Assembly (NCBI GenBank): GCA_003545435.1
Contig: DPYI01000009.1
Location: 1-15,427 of the forward strand
Length of the DNA stretch: 15,427 nt
Origin: Patescibacteria group bacterium
GTDB lineage: Bacteria; Patescibacteriota; Microgenomatia; UBA10105; UBA927
Direction of reading: 5' to 3'
Positions 6,990-13,929 of the stretch are shown here, one piece after another. Below the pieces are notes generated by a model. It ran no database searches. It saw only the letters and a program-made list of their open reading frames with translations, and was not told the DNA's origin. How positions within the stretch are numbered: the first letter of the stretch is position 1; every line of letters starts with the position of its first letter. The translations under genes and the position numbers were made by a program.

Positions 6990-9431
6990 ATGTTTCCAGA
7001 AGAACAAGTACTATCCACAAAAGAAGTAATAAAAAGGCAACAACAGTATGGTCTTAACGTATTGCCTGAAAAACCACCACCAAGCCAAATTTCCCTCTTT
7101 GTAGCACAATTAAAAAGTCCGCTTGTTTATATTCTTCTCATCGCTTCATTGGTAACGATGGTTGTGGGACATTTATCTGACGCCTTTATTATCCTTATTG
7201 CTGTATTCATCAATACAATCCTTGGGTATATCCAAGAGCAACGGGCAACGAATGCTCTTTTTGCTCTCAAAAAATATGTTACCCATACAGCTATTGTCAT
7301 TCGGGAAGGAAAGCGTATAAAAGTACACGCAACAACTATCGTTCCGGGCGAAATTGTCATATTGGACCAAGGAGTAAATATTCCTGCTGATGGAACGCTT
7401 TTGTTTGCCAATCGGCTTTTCATTGATGAGTCTCTTTTGACTGGTGAGAGTGTTCCTGTTAGCAAGAAGAGTGATGACAATGTGTTTATGGGTACGAGTG
7501 TTGCTTCGGGACAAGGAATGATGAAGGTTGAGACAATCGGTGCACAGACTAAAATGGGAATGATAGCAACGCATATCCAACAGGACGAGGAAGATACACC
7601 ATTACAACGGCAGTTAAAGAGATTCAGTAAACAGCTAGTATTCGTGATTGCAGTTCTCACTGTCTTTGTATTTCTTTTAGGTGTCATGAATCAATTTAGC
7701 TGGACTGAAATATTTGTAACATCAGTGGCTCTTGCAGTATCCAGCATCCCTGAAGGACTTTTAGTTTCCTTAACGGTTGTTTTGGCTATAGGAATGCAAA
7801 AAATAGTAAAACACAACGGTCTTGTCACAAAATTGTCTGCCGCTGAAACACTTGGGGGTATCACTATTATTTGCGTTGACAAAACTGGGACGTTGACCCA
7901 AGGAAAAATGGAAGTTGTGGATCATATTGGTGATGAAAAGGAGCTGGCACAACAAGTTCTTTTGGCAAATGATCTGGATGATCCCATGATCATTTCTGCC
8001 TTTACATGGGGAAGGACCGTTGTAAAAGATTTTGTTTCTGAACATCAACGTCTTGACAGTATTCCATTTTCCCCAAAAGAACGATTCTTCATTAGCATCC
8101 ATACGTGGGAAGAAAACACCAATATGATTTTTGTTAATGGCGCTCCGGAGTTACTCCTTTCGTGGTCAAATTTAACAGAAGACGAAAAAAAGGAGATGCG
8201 TGAGACAATTGAAACTCTTACAAAACAAGGGAAACGACTGATTGGATTTGCACGAAAAGAAGTAAAAAATACAAAAAAAACCATAGAACACAACGACGCT
8301 AAAGAGGGATTGATATGGATAGGAATATTGGCATTTTCCGATCCGGTACGGTTAGGAGTAAAAGAAGCGTTGGATATAGCAAAAACTGCAGGAATAAAAA
8401 CAATCGTTATAACCGGAGACTATCCAAAAACTTCGGAATTTGTCTTAGCAGAGCTTGGTATGACGGTTGGTGAGAATGAAATTCTTCTTGGTGAAGGGCT
8501 TGAAAAAATCGCACCTGACGCGTTAACAGAAAAAGTAAAAACAGTACGGCTATTTGCCAGAACCACTCCTGACCAAAAACTTCTGATTGTGAATGCACTA
8601 AAAAAGAATGGAGAAATTGTTGCCATGATGGGAGACGGAGTCAATGACGCCCCGGCACTCCATCAAGCTGATATCGGAATTGTTGTGGGAGAAGCAACAG
8701 ACGTTGCAAAAGAATCAGCAGATCTAGTGCTTCTCGATTCAAACTTTTCAACAATTGTAAAAGCAATTGAAGAAGGAAGGTCTATGTTTGAGAATATAAG
8801 GAAGATTATTCTATACCTCATGAGCGATGCGTTTGCAGAAATTATTGTTGTCGTCGGGAGCATTATGCTTGCCTTACCTCTTCCTATTACTGCTGTGCAA
8901 ATTTTGTGGATTAATTTAGTCTCTGATGGGTTTCCTGATCTTTCATTGACCGTTGATCCGAAACGAAATGATCTCATGAAAGAACACCCAAGAAATCCAA
9001 AGGAGCGGCTGGTCAACAGGTGGATGATGACATTGATTGGTACCGTCAGTGCGGTAGCGGGGCTATTGGCATTAACATCTTTTGTTATTCTTTATAGAAC
9101 AACAGGTAATATCGTGCTTGCACGGTCGTTTACGTTTATTGTTCTTGGGTTAAACTCTCTTGCCTATGTATTTTCCGTGCGTGCCTTAATGACACCATTT
9201 TGGAAAAATCATCTTTTTGAAAACAAATGGTTGGTTTTGGCTGTTGGCGCGGGGTTTTGTTTACAAATAGCTCCATTCCTCACTCCATCACTGCAACAAT
9301 TTTTCGGGTTAACACATCTTACTTTTCGATACTGGATTACTGCAATTGGTTTATCTGTAACGATGTTTTTTATTATAGAGCTGTTTAAACTGGCTTATCG
9401 ATATAGAAAATCAATAAGACTGTTGAGATAA
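6990..9431 (+). CDS. P2-type (Ca2+-type) cation-transporting ATPase
   Basis: An 813-residue ion pump driven by ATP through an aspartyl phosphate. In order: N-terminal cation-ATPase domain and M1-M2 (about 35-80); actuator domain with TGES (151-154); M3-M4 with SSIPEGL (251-257); the phosphorylated Asp297 in DKTGTLT; a compact nucleotide domain; DPVR (451-454); TGD (475-477); GDGVND (548-553); and six C-terminal helices. M6 has NLVSDG, matching the NLVTDG ion site of Ca2+ pumps, and M4 has the PEGL glutamate. M5 reads SDAFAE where SERCA has SSNVGE, so only one Ca2+ (or Mn2+) site may remain, as in PMR1-type pumps. Oddity: the usual KGAPE reads NGAPE (383-387). The ATG at 6990 follows the antiporter gene by 31 bp without a clear Shine-Dalgarno sequence. 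Confidence 0.92.
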   Translation: MFPEEQVLSTKEVIKRQQQYGLNVLPEKPPPSQISLFVAQLKSPLVYILLIASLVTMVVGHLSDAFIILIAVFINTILGYIQEQRATNALFALKKYVTHTAIVIREGKRIKVHATTIVPGEIVILDQGVNIPADGTLLFANRLFIDESLLTGESVPVSKKSDDNVFMGTSVASGQGMMKVETIGAQTKMGMIATHIQQDEEDTPLQRQLKRFSKQLVFVIAVLTVFVFLLGVMNQFSWTEIFVTSVALAVSSIPEGLLVSLTVVLAIGMQKIVKHNGLVTKLSAAETLGGITIICVDKTGTLTQGKMEVVDHIGDEKELAQQVLLANDLDDPMIISAFTWGRTVVKDFVSEHQRLDSIPFSPKERFFISIHTWEENTNMIFVNGAPELLLSWSNLTEDEKKEMRETIETLTKQGKRLIGFARKEVKNTKKTIEHNDAKEGLIWIGILAFSDPVRLGVKEALDIAKTAGIKTIVITGDYPKTSEFVLAELGMTVGENEILLGEGLEKIAPDALTEKVKTVRLFARTTPDQKLLIVNALKKNGEIVAMMGDGVNDAPALHQADIGIVVGEATDVAKESADLVLLDSNFSTIVKAIEEGRSMFENIRKIILYLMSDAFAEIIVVVGSIMLALPLPITAVQILWINLVSDGFPDLSLTVDPKRNDLMKEHPRNPKERLVNRWMMTLIGTVSAVAGLLALTSFVILYRTTGNIVLARSFTFIVLGLNSLAYVFSVRALMTPFWKNHLFENKWLVLAVGAGFCLQIAPFLTPSLQQFFGLTHLTFRYWITAIGLSVTMFFIIELFKLAYRYRKSIRLLR

Positions 9432-9486
9432 GCCTTTCTTAGTGGATTGCTTAATAAGACACGTAACGGGCTCGAACATCGTCCGG

Positions 9487-9506
9487 ACAAGTGCGGATTC
9501 ACTTGT
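9487..9506. repeat. Inverted repeat (hairpin) behind the Ca2+ pump gene
   Basis: ACAAGTG (9487-9493) and CACTTGT (9500-9506) form a perfect 7-bp stem with a 6-nt loop. ATCGT and ACGAT flank it and could extend it. No T-tract follows on either strand, so an intrinsic terminator is not supported. Confidence 0.45.
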
Positions 9507-9712
9507 TGAACGATAACGATCTTGGTGTGATACAAGAGATTATCCGCAAGCGGGTGAAGTAATCCTAGCATCAATTCTGGGACTTTCTAAAAATGTGTGA
9601 AACAATGTAAGAGTAAAAACAGGTATCTTTTGCTAGGTTTCAATTTATCGCTTGTTTAAAACGAATATAGAGCATTCTACGTAGTACTTACTTCATAAGC
9701 CGATCAAATCCA

Positions 9713-9741
9713 TTGACAAAGAGGAGTACCTGCTATATGAT
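9713..9741 (+). promoter_or_regulatory. Strong sigma-70 promoter of the PadR operon
   Basis: TTGACA (9713-9718), an exact 17-bp spacer and TATGAT (9736-9741): near consensus. It ends 10 nt before the ATG at 9752, so the message would have almost no leader. Confidence 0.7.
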
Positions 9742-9752
9742 ATTAACATATA
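9734..9752. promoter_or_regulatory. Inverted repeat over the -10 box, candidate PadR operator
   Basis: TATATG (9734-9739) and CATATA (9747-9752) form a dyad with a 7-bp centre. It covers the -10 and the start site, where an autorepressor would act. PadR proteins commonly bind such AT-rich dyads in their own promoters. The AT-rich context makes chance possible. Confidence 0.45.
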
Positions 9753-10123
9753 TGTGTAAGACTTGTGGTTGTTCGTTTCGATCAAGGAATTTTGGTAATA
9801 TTGAACGCTTTATTGAACCATGCATTCTTCTTCTATTATCAAGGGGTCCATCACATGGTTACGGACTCATGGAAGATTTAGAGAAACATTGCGGAGAAAA
9901 AATAGATATAGGCAATCTCTACAGATCTCTAAGAAGAATGGAAAAGATTGGCTGGGTTAATTCTAATTGGGAAAAAGGAAATATAGGACCAAATAAAAGA
10001 AAGTATGAAATCACTATAAAAGGGAAAAGCATGTTAAAAGAAGCATTTATCAGTCTTAAAAGAACCCACTCTTTAATTAACCATTTTTTTAATGGTTATA
10101 AAAAAGTGTTTGGAAAGGAGTAG
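9752..10123 (+). CDS. PadR-family transcriptional regulator with Cys-rich N-terminus
   Basis: A 123-residue winged-helix DNA-binding protein. The PadR core begins at FIEPCILLLLSRGPSHGYGLMEDL (about 20-43), continues with the recognition helix around NLYRSLRRMEKIGWV (55-69) and the wing with KRKYEITIKGK (82-92), then a short dimerisation helix. Before the core is MCKTCGC, with Cys at 2, 5, 7 and more at 24 and 47. A thiol or metal sensor is plausible from this and from the DsrE neighbour, but it is inference. An upstream in-frame ATG at 9737 has a GAGGAG sequence 10 nt before it and could be the start. I prefer 9752 because the -10 box overlaps 9737. It is first in a four-gene operon and probably autoregulates. 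Confidence 0.85.
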   Translation: MCKTCGCSFRSRNFGNIERFIEPCILLLLSRGPSHGYGLMEDLEKHCGEKIDIGNLYRSLRRMEKIGWVNSNWEKGNIGPNKRKYEITIKGKSMLKEAFISLKRTHSLINHFFNGYKKVFGKE

Positions 10124-10128
10124 ACTCC

Positions 10129-10452
10129 ATGAAATTAACGATTGTTTTATCAACAAAGCATGCAGAAACTAACTGGAATGCATTAAGACTTGCGAATCTG
10201 GCTTTGAAAAAGGGAGATGAGGTAACAATCTTTCTCTTGGGTGAGGCGGTAGAATATTATAAAGGAAGCAATAAGAAATTTAATATCAAACAGCAAATTG
10301 ATACATTTTTATTGTCAGAGAAAGCTAAAATTATTGCTTGTGGAACCTGTATGAAACTTAGGCAACAGCAAAGTACACAAGCCTGTCCCCTGGGGGGACT
10401 AGAGGATTTTTACTCTTTAATTGCTACCAGTGATAAAGTACTAACTTTTTAG
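10129..10452 (+). CDS. DsrE-like small sulfur-relay family protein
   Basis: A 107-residue cytoplasmic protein of the DsrE/DsrF-like fold. The N-terminus is a beta strand followed by an ALRLANLALKKGDEVTIFLLGEAV helix-strand unit (about 18-41). The conserved cysteine segment is IIACGTCMKLR (68-78, Cys71 and Cys74), a third Cys lies at 86, and the end is SDKVLTF. In the family such cysteines carry persulfide sulfur or serve redox reactions. The partner here is unknown. The ATG is preceded by AAAGGAG (about 10 nt before it), the best Shine-Dalgarno sequence in the window, and the gene starts 5 bp after padR, so the two are surely co-translated. Its coupling to a Cys-rich regulator suggests a role in sulfur or redox stress, which is inferred. 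Confidence 0.8.
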   Translation: MKLTIVLSTKHAETNWNALRLANLALKKGDEVTIFLLGEAVEYYKGSNKKFNIKQQIDTFLLSEKAKIIACGTCMKLRQQQSTQACPLGGLEDFYSLIATSDKVLTF

Positions 10453-10468
10453 GATTATAAAATATAGT

Positions 10469-10861
10469 ATGAAGCTGTTAATGTTTCACGCAGAAAGTTT
10501 TTGGTATAAACCATATAATTCTGCTTCTACCGAAACGGAAAAGACGAGTTTTGAAAACTGCCTCGTTATATTTATCCATGTAGAAGAAATAGATAAGGAC
10601 AAGGGCGACGTGATTGGTAAGGCCGTCGGAAATATTAAATGGCTGGCAGATAAAAATAAAACCAACTCTGTAGTACTACACTCTTTTGCTCATCTTTCAA
10701 ACAGTAAATCCGATCCGGAAACCGCGAATGAGATGATTAAGAAAATAAGTGAAAAGCTGAAAAAGAATTTATCCGCTCACATCGTGCCTTTTGGTCAGTT
10801 TTACGAGTTCTCTGTTCATGTACTTGGTCCATCACTGGCAAAGGTGTTTAAGGATTTATAG
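10469..10861 (+). CDS. Freestanding archaeal-type threonyl-tRNA synthetase editing domain
   Basis: A 130-residue protein matching the N-terminal editing domain of archaeal ThrRS (PF08915), which hydrolyses Ser wrongly attached to tRNA-Thr and has the D-aminoacyl-tRNA deacylase fold. Seen: start MKLLMFHAESFWY, the strand CLVIFIHVEEID (31-42), the pocket motif HSFAHLS (71-77), and PFGQFYEFSVHVLGPSLA (107-124), equivalent to the archaeal PFGYYKAF...GHPLA segment. No synthetase catalytic or anticodon domain is attached. The Lys that I recall as important in the archaeal enzyme (PFGYYK) is a Tyr here, so activity is uncertain. It follows the DsrE gene by 16 bp and is probably in the same operon. 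A TATAAA box 7 nt before the ATG may add an internal leaderless start. Confidence 0.8.
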   Translation: MKLLMFHAESFWYKPYNSASTETEKTSFENCLVIFIHVEEIDKDKGDVIGKAVGNIKWLADKNKTNSVVLHSFAHLSNSKSDPETANEMIKKISEKLKKNLSAHIVPFGQFYEFSVHVLGPSLAKVFKDL

Positions 10862-10875
10862 TTGTTTATAACAGT

Positions 10876-11532
10876 ATGAAAAAAAATTTCTTTATAACAT
10901 TCTTAATCTTGGCTATAACGCTCACCTTAACACACTCTGTTTTTGCTCAGGGAATGATGGGTTTTTCCGGCACTCAACCTGATAATTCTGCAATTAAAGC
11001 CCAACAACAGGAGGAGCAAGAAGGGAAAAAACTTTTAGACGAGCTGAAGAATAAAACTACTACGTGTCAAAAACTGACTGATGATAATCTTGAAAAGATT
11101 GGGGAATACTTTATGGGTCAGGCAGTTGGAGATACCTCGCGGCATATTGCCATGAACACCATGATGCAATCCATGATGGGAGAACAAAGGGAAGCACAAA
11201 TACATACTGCTTGGGGTAAGAGAGGTAGTGGTTGTGACACTTCAGCTCAAATTCCTTCAAATGGAGCAGGTTTTATGCCGATGATGTTCCTCCTTCGCCA
11301 AGGCTTCGGCGGACAAGGGATGATGGGCTGGGGTTTTGGAATCTTAGGCTGGCTCTTTATGCTTCTGTTTTGGCTACTTATAATTCTTGGGGTGGTTGCT
11401 TTAATCCGTTATCTTGCCCGTTCAGGACGAAGCAGGGAGGATAAAACTCCCCTTGATATGCTTAAAGAGCGCTACGCTAAGGGTGAAATCAATAAAAAGG
11501 AATTTGAAGAAAAGAAGAAGGATTTAGGCTAA
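10876..11532 (+). CDS. Secreted/membrane protein with C-terminal SHOCT domain
   Basis: A 218-residue protein with a signal peptide (1-24, ending SVFA). The external part has a Cys64/Cys120 pair framing a helical segment rich in Met and His (GEYFMGQ, MNTMMQSMMGE, IHTAWGKRGSGC), a pattern I remember from envelope proteins of similar bacteria. One membrane helix follows (about 152-178), then a cytoplasmic linker and a SHOCT domain (about 191-218: LDMLKERYAKGEINKKEFEEKK). Residues 140-147 (LRQGFGGQ) are encoded by an inserted hairpin repeat. Met/His/Cys richness may mean metal binding, which is inferred. It is last in the PadR operon, 14 bp after the editing-domain gene. Its stop codon overlaps the end of a convergent recombinase remnant. 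Confidence 0.75.
   Translation: MKKNFFITFLILAITLTLTHSVFAQGMMGFSGTQPDNSAIKAQQQEEQEGKKLLDELKNKTTTCQKLTDDNLEKIGEYFMGQAVGDTSRHIAMNTMMQSMMGEQREAQIHTAWGKRGSGCDTSAQIPSNGAGFMPMMFLLRQGFGGQGMMGWGFGILGWLFMLLFWLLIILGVVALIRYLARSGRSREDKTPLDMLKERYAKGEINKKEFEEKKKDLG
11291..11318. repeat. Hairpin-forming interspersed repeat inserted in frame
   Basis: CCTT and CGCC (11292-11299) pair with GGCG (11308-11311) and AAGG (11315-11318), with a 3-nt bulge and an 8-nt loop. It lies inside the SHOCT gene and is translated as LRQGFGGQ without breaking the frame. I recall closely similar repeats scattered through CPR genomes, but no second copy is in this window. Confidence 0.55.
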
Positions 11533-11981
11533 ACAGCCAGACAAGGCTTCACTTTTTCGATTTCCTCTCTTATTTTAGCTACAAGCTTAAAGTCAGAGAA
11601 AGCCTTGACCACCCTTCGCATAAATGCTTCGGAGTGGCACATAATACAAGCTTCTTGCGTGGTTATATGAGAGGTACGATTCTCGAGCCAGGCTTGACGA
11701 GAGGCGTAAAAAGCTATCTTGTCAAAGGGATTTATCCAGTCATATCGGGCTATTTTGCCATTCAGCTCTAAGTTCTGAAGTGCCATCTTCAAAAGTAGCC
11801 GTTTTTCGTGTGCTTCAGAACTTTCAAACAGTTTGCTGGCGTTAGAAGCCAGTTTTAGCAGGTATTCTGAGGTCAAATAGTATTCCTCGTCTGCAAAGTG
11901 CAGTTTGGCAATCTTGCCGTTAATTTCCTTTTGATTTGCCCGATACTCTTTTCGTTTTTTCTCATACTTGTCCTTAGTAAT
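11529..11981 (-). pseudogene. C-terminal remnant of a large serine recombinase (copy 1)
   Basis: A minus-strand frame of 150 codons without a proper start; a stop lies just upstream at 11984-11982. It begins ITKDKYEKKRKEYRANQ, a coiled-coil like the one that follows the recombinase domain in large serine recombinases. Then comes YLLKLASNASKLFESSEAHEKRLLLKMALQNLELNGK and a strand with NPFDKIAF, the usual end of these enzymes. The catalytic Ser domain and the DNA-binding recombinase domain are absent, so it cannot be active. The tail (WLENRTSHITTQEA...IREEIEKV) is closely related to a second remnant at 14668-14883. It is probably the scar of a mobile element. Confidence 0.65.
11659..11691. repeat. 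Direct repeat within recombinase remnant, copy 1
   Basis: This 33-nt stretch matches 14786-14818 at 30 of 33 positions, in the same orientation. The identical core at its right end is GTACGATTCTCGAGCCAG. Both copies encode the WLENRT motif of the remnants. Confidence 0.75.
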
Positions 11982-12054
11982 TCACCCCCGATCTATTTCT
12001 ATTATCATGACCCCTATATAAGAAGGCACCGGGGCTAACGGGGGCAATTTGCGA

Positions 12055-12060
12055 TATAAT
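12055..12060 (+). promoter_or_regulatory. -10 box of the PepE-like gene
   Basis: TATAAT ends 14 nt before the ATG at 12075, predicting a leader of about 7 nt. No convincing -35 is visible. The bases upstream are GC-rich, with CCCCCG (11985-11990) and CGGGGG (12039-12044) as a distant inverted pair. Confidence 0.5.
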
Positions 12061-12074
12061 CAATATCAAGCTAT

Positions 12075-12701
12075 ATGAAAAGACTATTTTTAACTTCCAG
12101 TTCTTTTAATGTTGCCACGGATGTCGCCAAGCGATTAGGAAAAAAGGGGTTGCGATTAACATGTATCAAAACCGCATCAGAAGTTGAAAAGGGTGATCTA
12201 TGGTGGCTTAAAAGAGATCAAGATACGTTAGCCAACGCTGGATTTATTGTCACCGATTACACGATAACCGGAAAAACAAAAACAGAAATTCAAAAAGATT
12301 TAGGAAGCACTGATATTATATTCTTTTCCGGCGGGAATACGTTTTACCTTCTACAACAAATTCAACAGAGCGGTTGCGCAGACATTATCCGGGGTTTTGT
12401 CGAAAAAGGTATGCCGTATATTGGATCCAGTGCAGGATCGCAGATTGCCGGTCCCGACATATGGCCGGTCTATCGGTTGGACAATGCAGACCAAGCACCA
12501 AAAATTAAAGGATATGTAGGTCTAGGACTTGTGGATTTTGTTGTATTTCCCCATTGGGGAAGTGACGACTTTAAGGAGTTATATCTCAATCAACGCCTAG
12601 AACATGCATATACAGATAAGCACAAAATAATCCTTCTCACCGATAATCAATATATCGTTATTGAAGATGATATGTATAAGATTGTGGAAGTAGAGAAGTG
12701 A
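12075..12701 (+). CDS. Peptidase S51 / dipeptidase E-like protein
   Basis: A 208-residue soluble protein with the class I glutamine-amidotransferase-like fold of peptidase family S51. Family signs are FFSGGNTFYLLQQI (83-96), the nucleophile elbow YIGSSAGSQIAGPDI (115-129) with probable nucleophile Ser119, and VFPHWGSDDF (157-166) with the probable catalytic His160. S51 enzymes such as PepE cut N-terminal Asp dipeptides, and cyanophycinases belong to the same group; the substrate here is open. Length is close to PepE (about 230). Its near-leaderless promoter starts the cassette, and the SRPBCC gene follows after 13 bp. Confidence 0.8.
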   Translation: MKRLFLTSSSFNVATDVAKRLGKKGLRLTCIKTASEVEKGDLWWLKRDQDTLANAGFIVTDYTITGKTKTEIQKDLGSTDIIFFSGGNTFYLLQQIQQSGCADIIRGFVEKGMPYIGSSAGSQIAGPDIWPVYRLDNADQAPKIKGYVGLGLVDFVVFPHWGSDDFKELYLNQRLEHAYTDKHKIILLTDNQYIVIEDDMYKIVEVEK

Positions 12702-12714
12702 CAGATGCTATACC

Positions 12715-13098
12715 ATGAGAGAGAATACATTGACGATTCAAATCAATAAACCTGCAAGCGAAGTATTTGCATTTTATATAGACCCAAAGAATACTCCTCG
12801 GTGGCTGGATTCTATTGTCAAAGAAGTAACAAATGAGTGGCCAATAAAAGTCGGAACTGTCTATAGAAATCAAAATAAAGCCGGTACATGGAATGAATAT
12901 ATTATTACTGCTTTGAAAAAAAAAGAACTGTACGAACTTATTTCTCGTGATGGAAACTATCACGTCCGGTATACCCATAAACCAATAAGTGATCGCTCAT
13001 CGGAACTCACCTATTACGAATGGGTAGATACTGGTGACCTGCCTGAACCGTTTACAAAGGAAATTTTAGGCAAATTAAAGAATATTCTAGAGAGTTAA
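12715..13098 (+). CDS. SRPBCC (START/polyketide cyclase-like) family protein
   Basis: A 127-residue soluble protein with the layout of the SRPBCC fold. The first strand (TLTIQINKPASEVFAFYIDPKNTPRWLDSIV, about 5-35) includes the typical PA-EVFAF-D--N---W motif. A glycine-containing turn VGTVYRNQNKAG and antiparallel strands follow, then a C-terminal helix (FTKEILGKLKNILE). Such proteins form a hydrophobic pocket for small ligands. The ligand cannot be told from sequence. It probably shares a transcript with the peptidase-like gene 13 bp upstream, and no Shine-Dalgarno sequence is evident. Confidence 0.75.
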   Translation: MRENTLTIQINKPASEVFAFYIDPKNTPRWLDSIVKEVTNEWPIKVGTVYRNQNKAGTWNEYIITALKKKELYELISRDGNYHVRYTHKPISDRSSELTYYEWVDTGDLPEPFTKEILGKLKNILES

Positions 13099-13170
13099 AT
13101 AGAAAATTGAATAGTATATTTTGCTGTTGTGAGATATTTTGGAGCGTATAAACGATCCATTTTTATGTGA

Positions 13171-13176
13171 TAAAAT
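13171..13176 (+). promoter_or_regulatory. -10 box of the SDR gene (leaderless)
   Basis: TAAAAT, within GATAAAATAGG, ends 6 nt before the ATG at 13183, so transcription would start on the start codon. The -35 region is not recognisable. Confidence 0.45.
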
Positions 13177-13182
13177 AGGACT

Positions 13183-13926
13183 ATGAAACTTAAAAACAAG
13201 TTCGCGGTTGTAACCGGCGCCTCAACTGGTATAGGAAGAGCAATTGCTATTGAGTTAGCCAAAGGAGGCGCTTTTATTGCTTTGGCTGGTCGGACTCAAG
13301 ATAAACTACTGAAGACAAAGAGTTTGATTACTGAGAATGGTGGTCAGGCAGGAGTGTTTTTGGGGGATTTTACCAAGCCTGATTCGTTGGAAGCTCTTAT
13401 TACCCTGATAAAACAGAGGACGGATAAAGTTGATATTCTGGTGAATGTGGCTGGTATCTGGCACGGTAAGGATGAGGTTTATGCAGGTAAAGGCTTTGAA
13501 TCATTTCCCAAACAGGTTATTCTCGATACCTATGCCGTTGGTCTTACCGCTCCAACGCTCCTTGTTCATGCTTTTATCCCCCTAATGCCAAAAGGAGGGA
13601 AGATCATCAATATCTCTGGAACATTTGAAAATGGGGCAAAGGGTTGGTTACCGTATTTTGTTTCTAAGAAGGGCATTGAAGATTTAACCATCGGACTTGC
13701 CGAAGAACTTAAGGATAAAAACATCCAAGTCAATGCCATTTCTCCTTCTGATACAGCAACCGAGGCGTATAGAAAATATTTTCCTCAGTATATTGGAGAA
13801 GCTATAGAACCTGAGAAAATTGCAGAATTTGTTGCTTACCTTTGTTCAGAAGAAGCTAAAAATGTTACAGGTAGGGTTTTTGTTTTGAAGAAAGGTAAAA
13901 AACCTTATGAAGGTTATCATACATAA
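13183..13926 (+). CDS. Short-chain dehydrogenase/reductase (SDR)
   Basis: A 247-residue NAD(P)-dependent oxidoreductase of the classical SDR family. It has the Rossmann nucleotide motif TGASTGIG (11-18), GRTQDK after strand two (an Arg there often favours NADPH), NVAG (88-91; usually NNAG) and the catalytic Ser145 (NISG). Tyr158-x3-Lys162 (YFVSK) completes the active site. The length is standard and all catalytic residues are present, so it should be active. The substrate is unknown. It is followed after 3 bp by a small membrane protein gene and then by an ACT-domain gene, an apparent three-gene unit. Confidence 0.92.
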   Translation: MKLKNKFAVVTGASTGIGRAIAIELAKGGAFIALAGRTQDKLLKTKSLITENGGQAGVFLGDFTKPDSLEALITLIKQRTDKVDILVNVAGIWHGKDEVYAGKGFESFPKQVILDTYAVGLTAPTLLVHAFIPLMPKGGKIINISGTFENGAKGWLPYFVSKKGIEDLTIGLAEELKDKNIQVNAISPSDTATEAYRKYFPQYIGEAIEPEKIAEFVAYLCSEEAKNVTGRVFVLKKGKKPYEGYHT

Positions 13927-13929
13927 TAT

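Larger units (their letters stand above)
9432..9751. other. Gene-free stretch between the Ca2+ pump and the PadR operon
   Basis: I find no convincing gene. It contains an inverted repeat near 9487-9506. A short frame ends RIHLLNDNDLGVIQEIIRKR and a stop near 9560; it looks protein-like but is only about 28 codons long and I do not recognise it, so it may be a gene remnant. The PadR promoter sits at the right end. Confidence 0.5.

Noticed and set aside
7127..9016. Several minus-strand frames opposite the P-type ATPase
   Set aside because: All are shadows of the ATPase coding frame, with no recognisable domain or promoter.
9713..9751. TTG start at 9713 for the PadR protein
   Set aside because: The TTG is part of the -35 box TTGACA; ATGs at 9737 or 9752 fit better.
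11609..11635. Second copy of the CTTCGCC...GCTTCGG hairpin repeat
   Set aside because: CTTCGC and GCTTCGGAG occur, but the spacing and flanks differ and they encode the recombinase remnant, so chance similarity is more likely.
11985..12044. CCCCCG/CGGGGG pair as a terminator or att site
   Set aside because: The arms are six bases and about 48 bp apart, with no T-tract and no partner copy.
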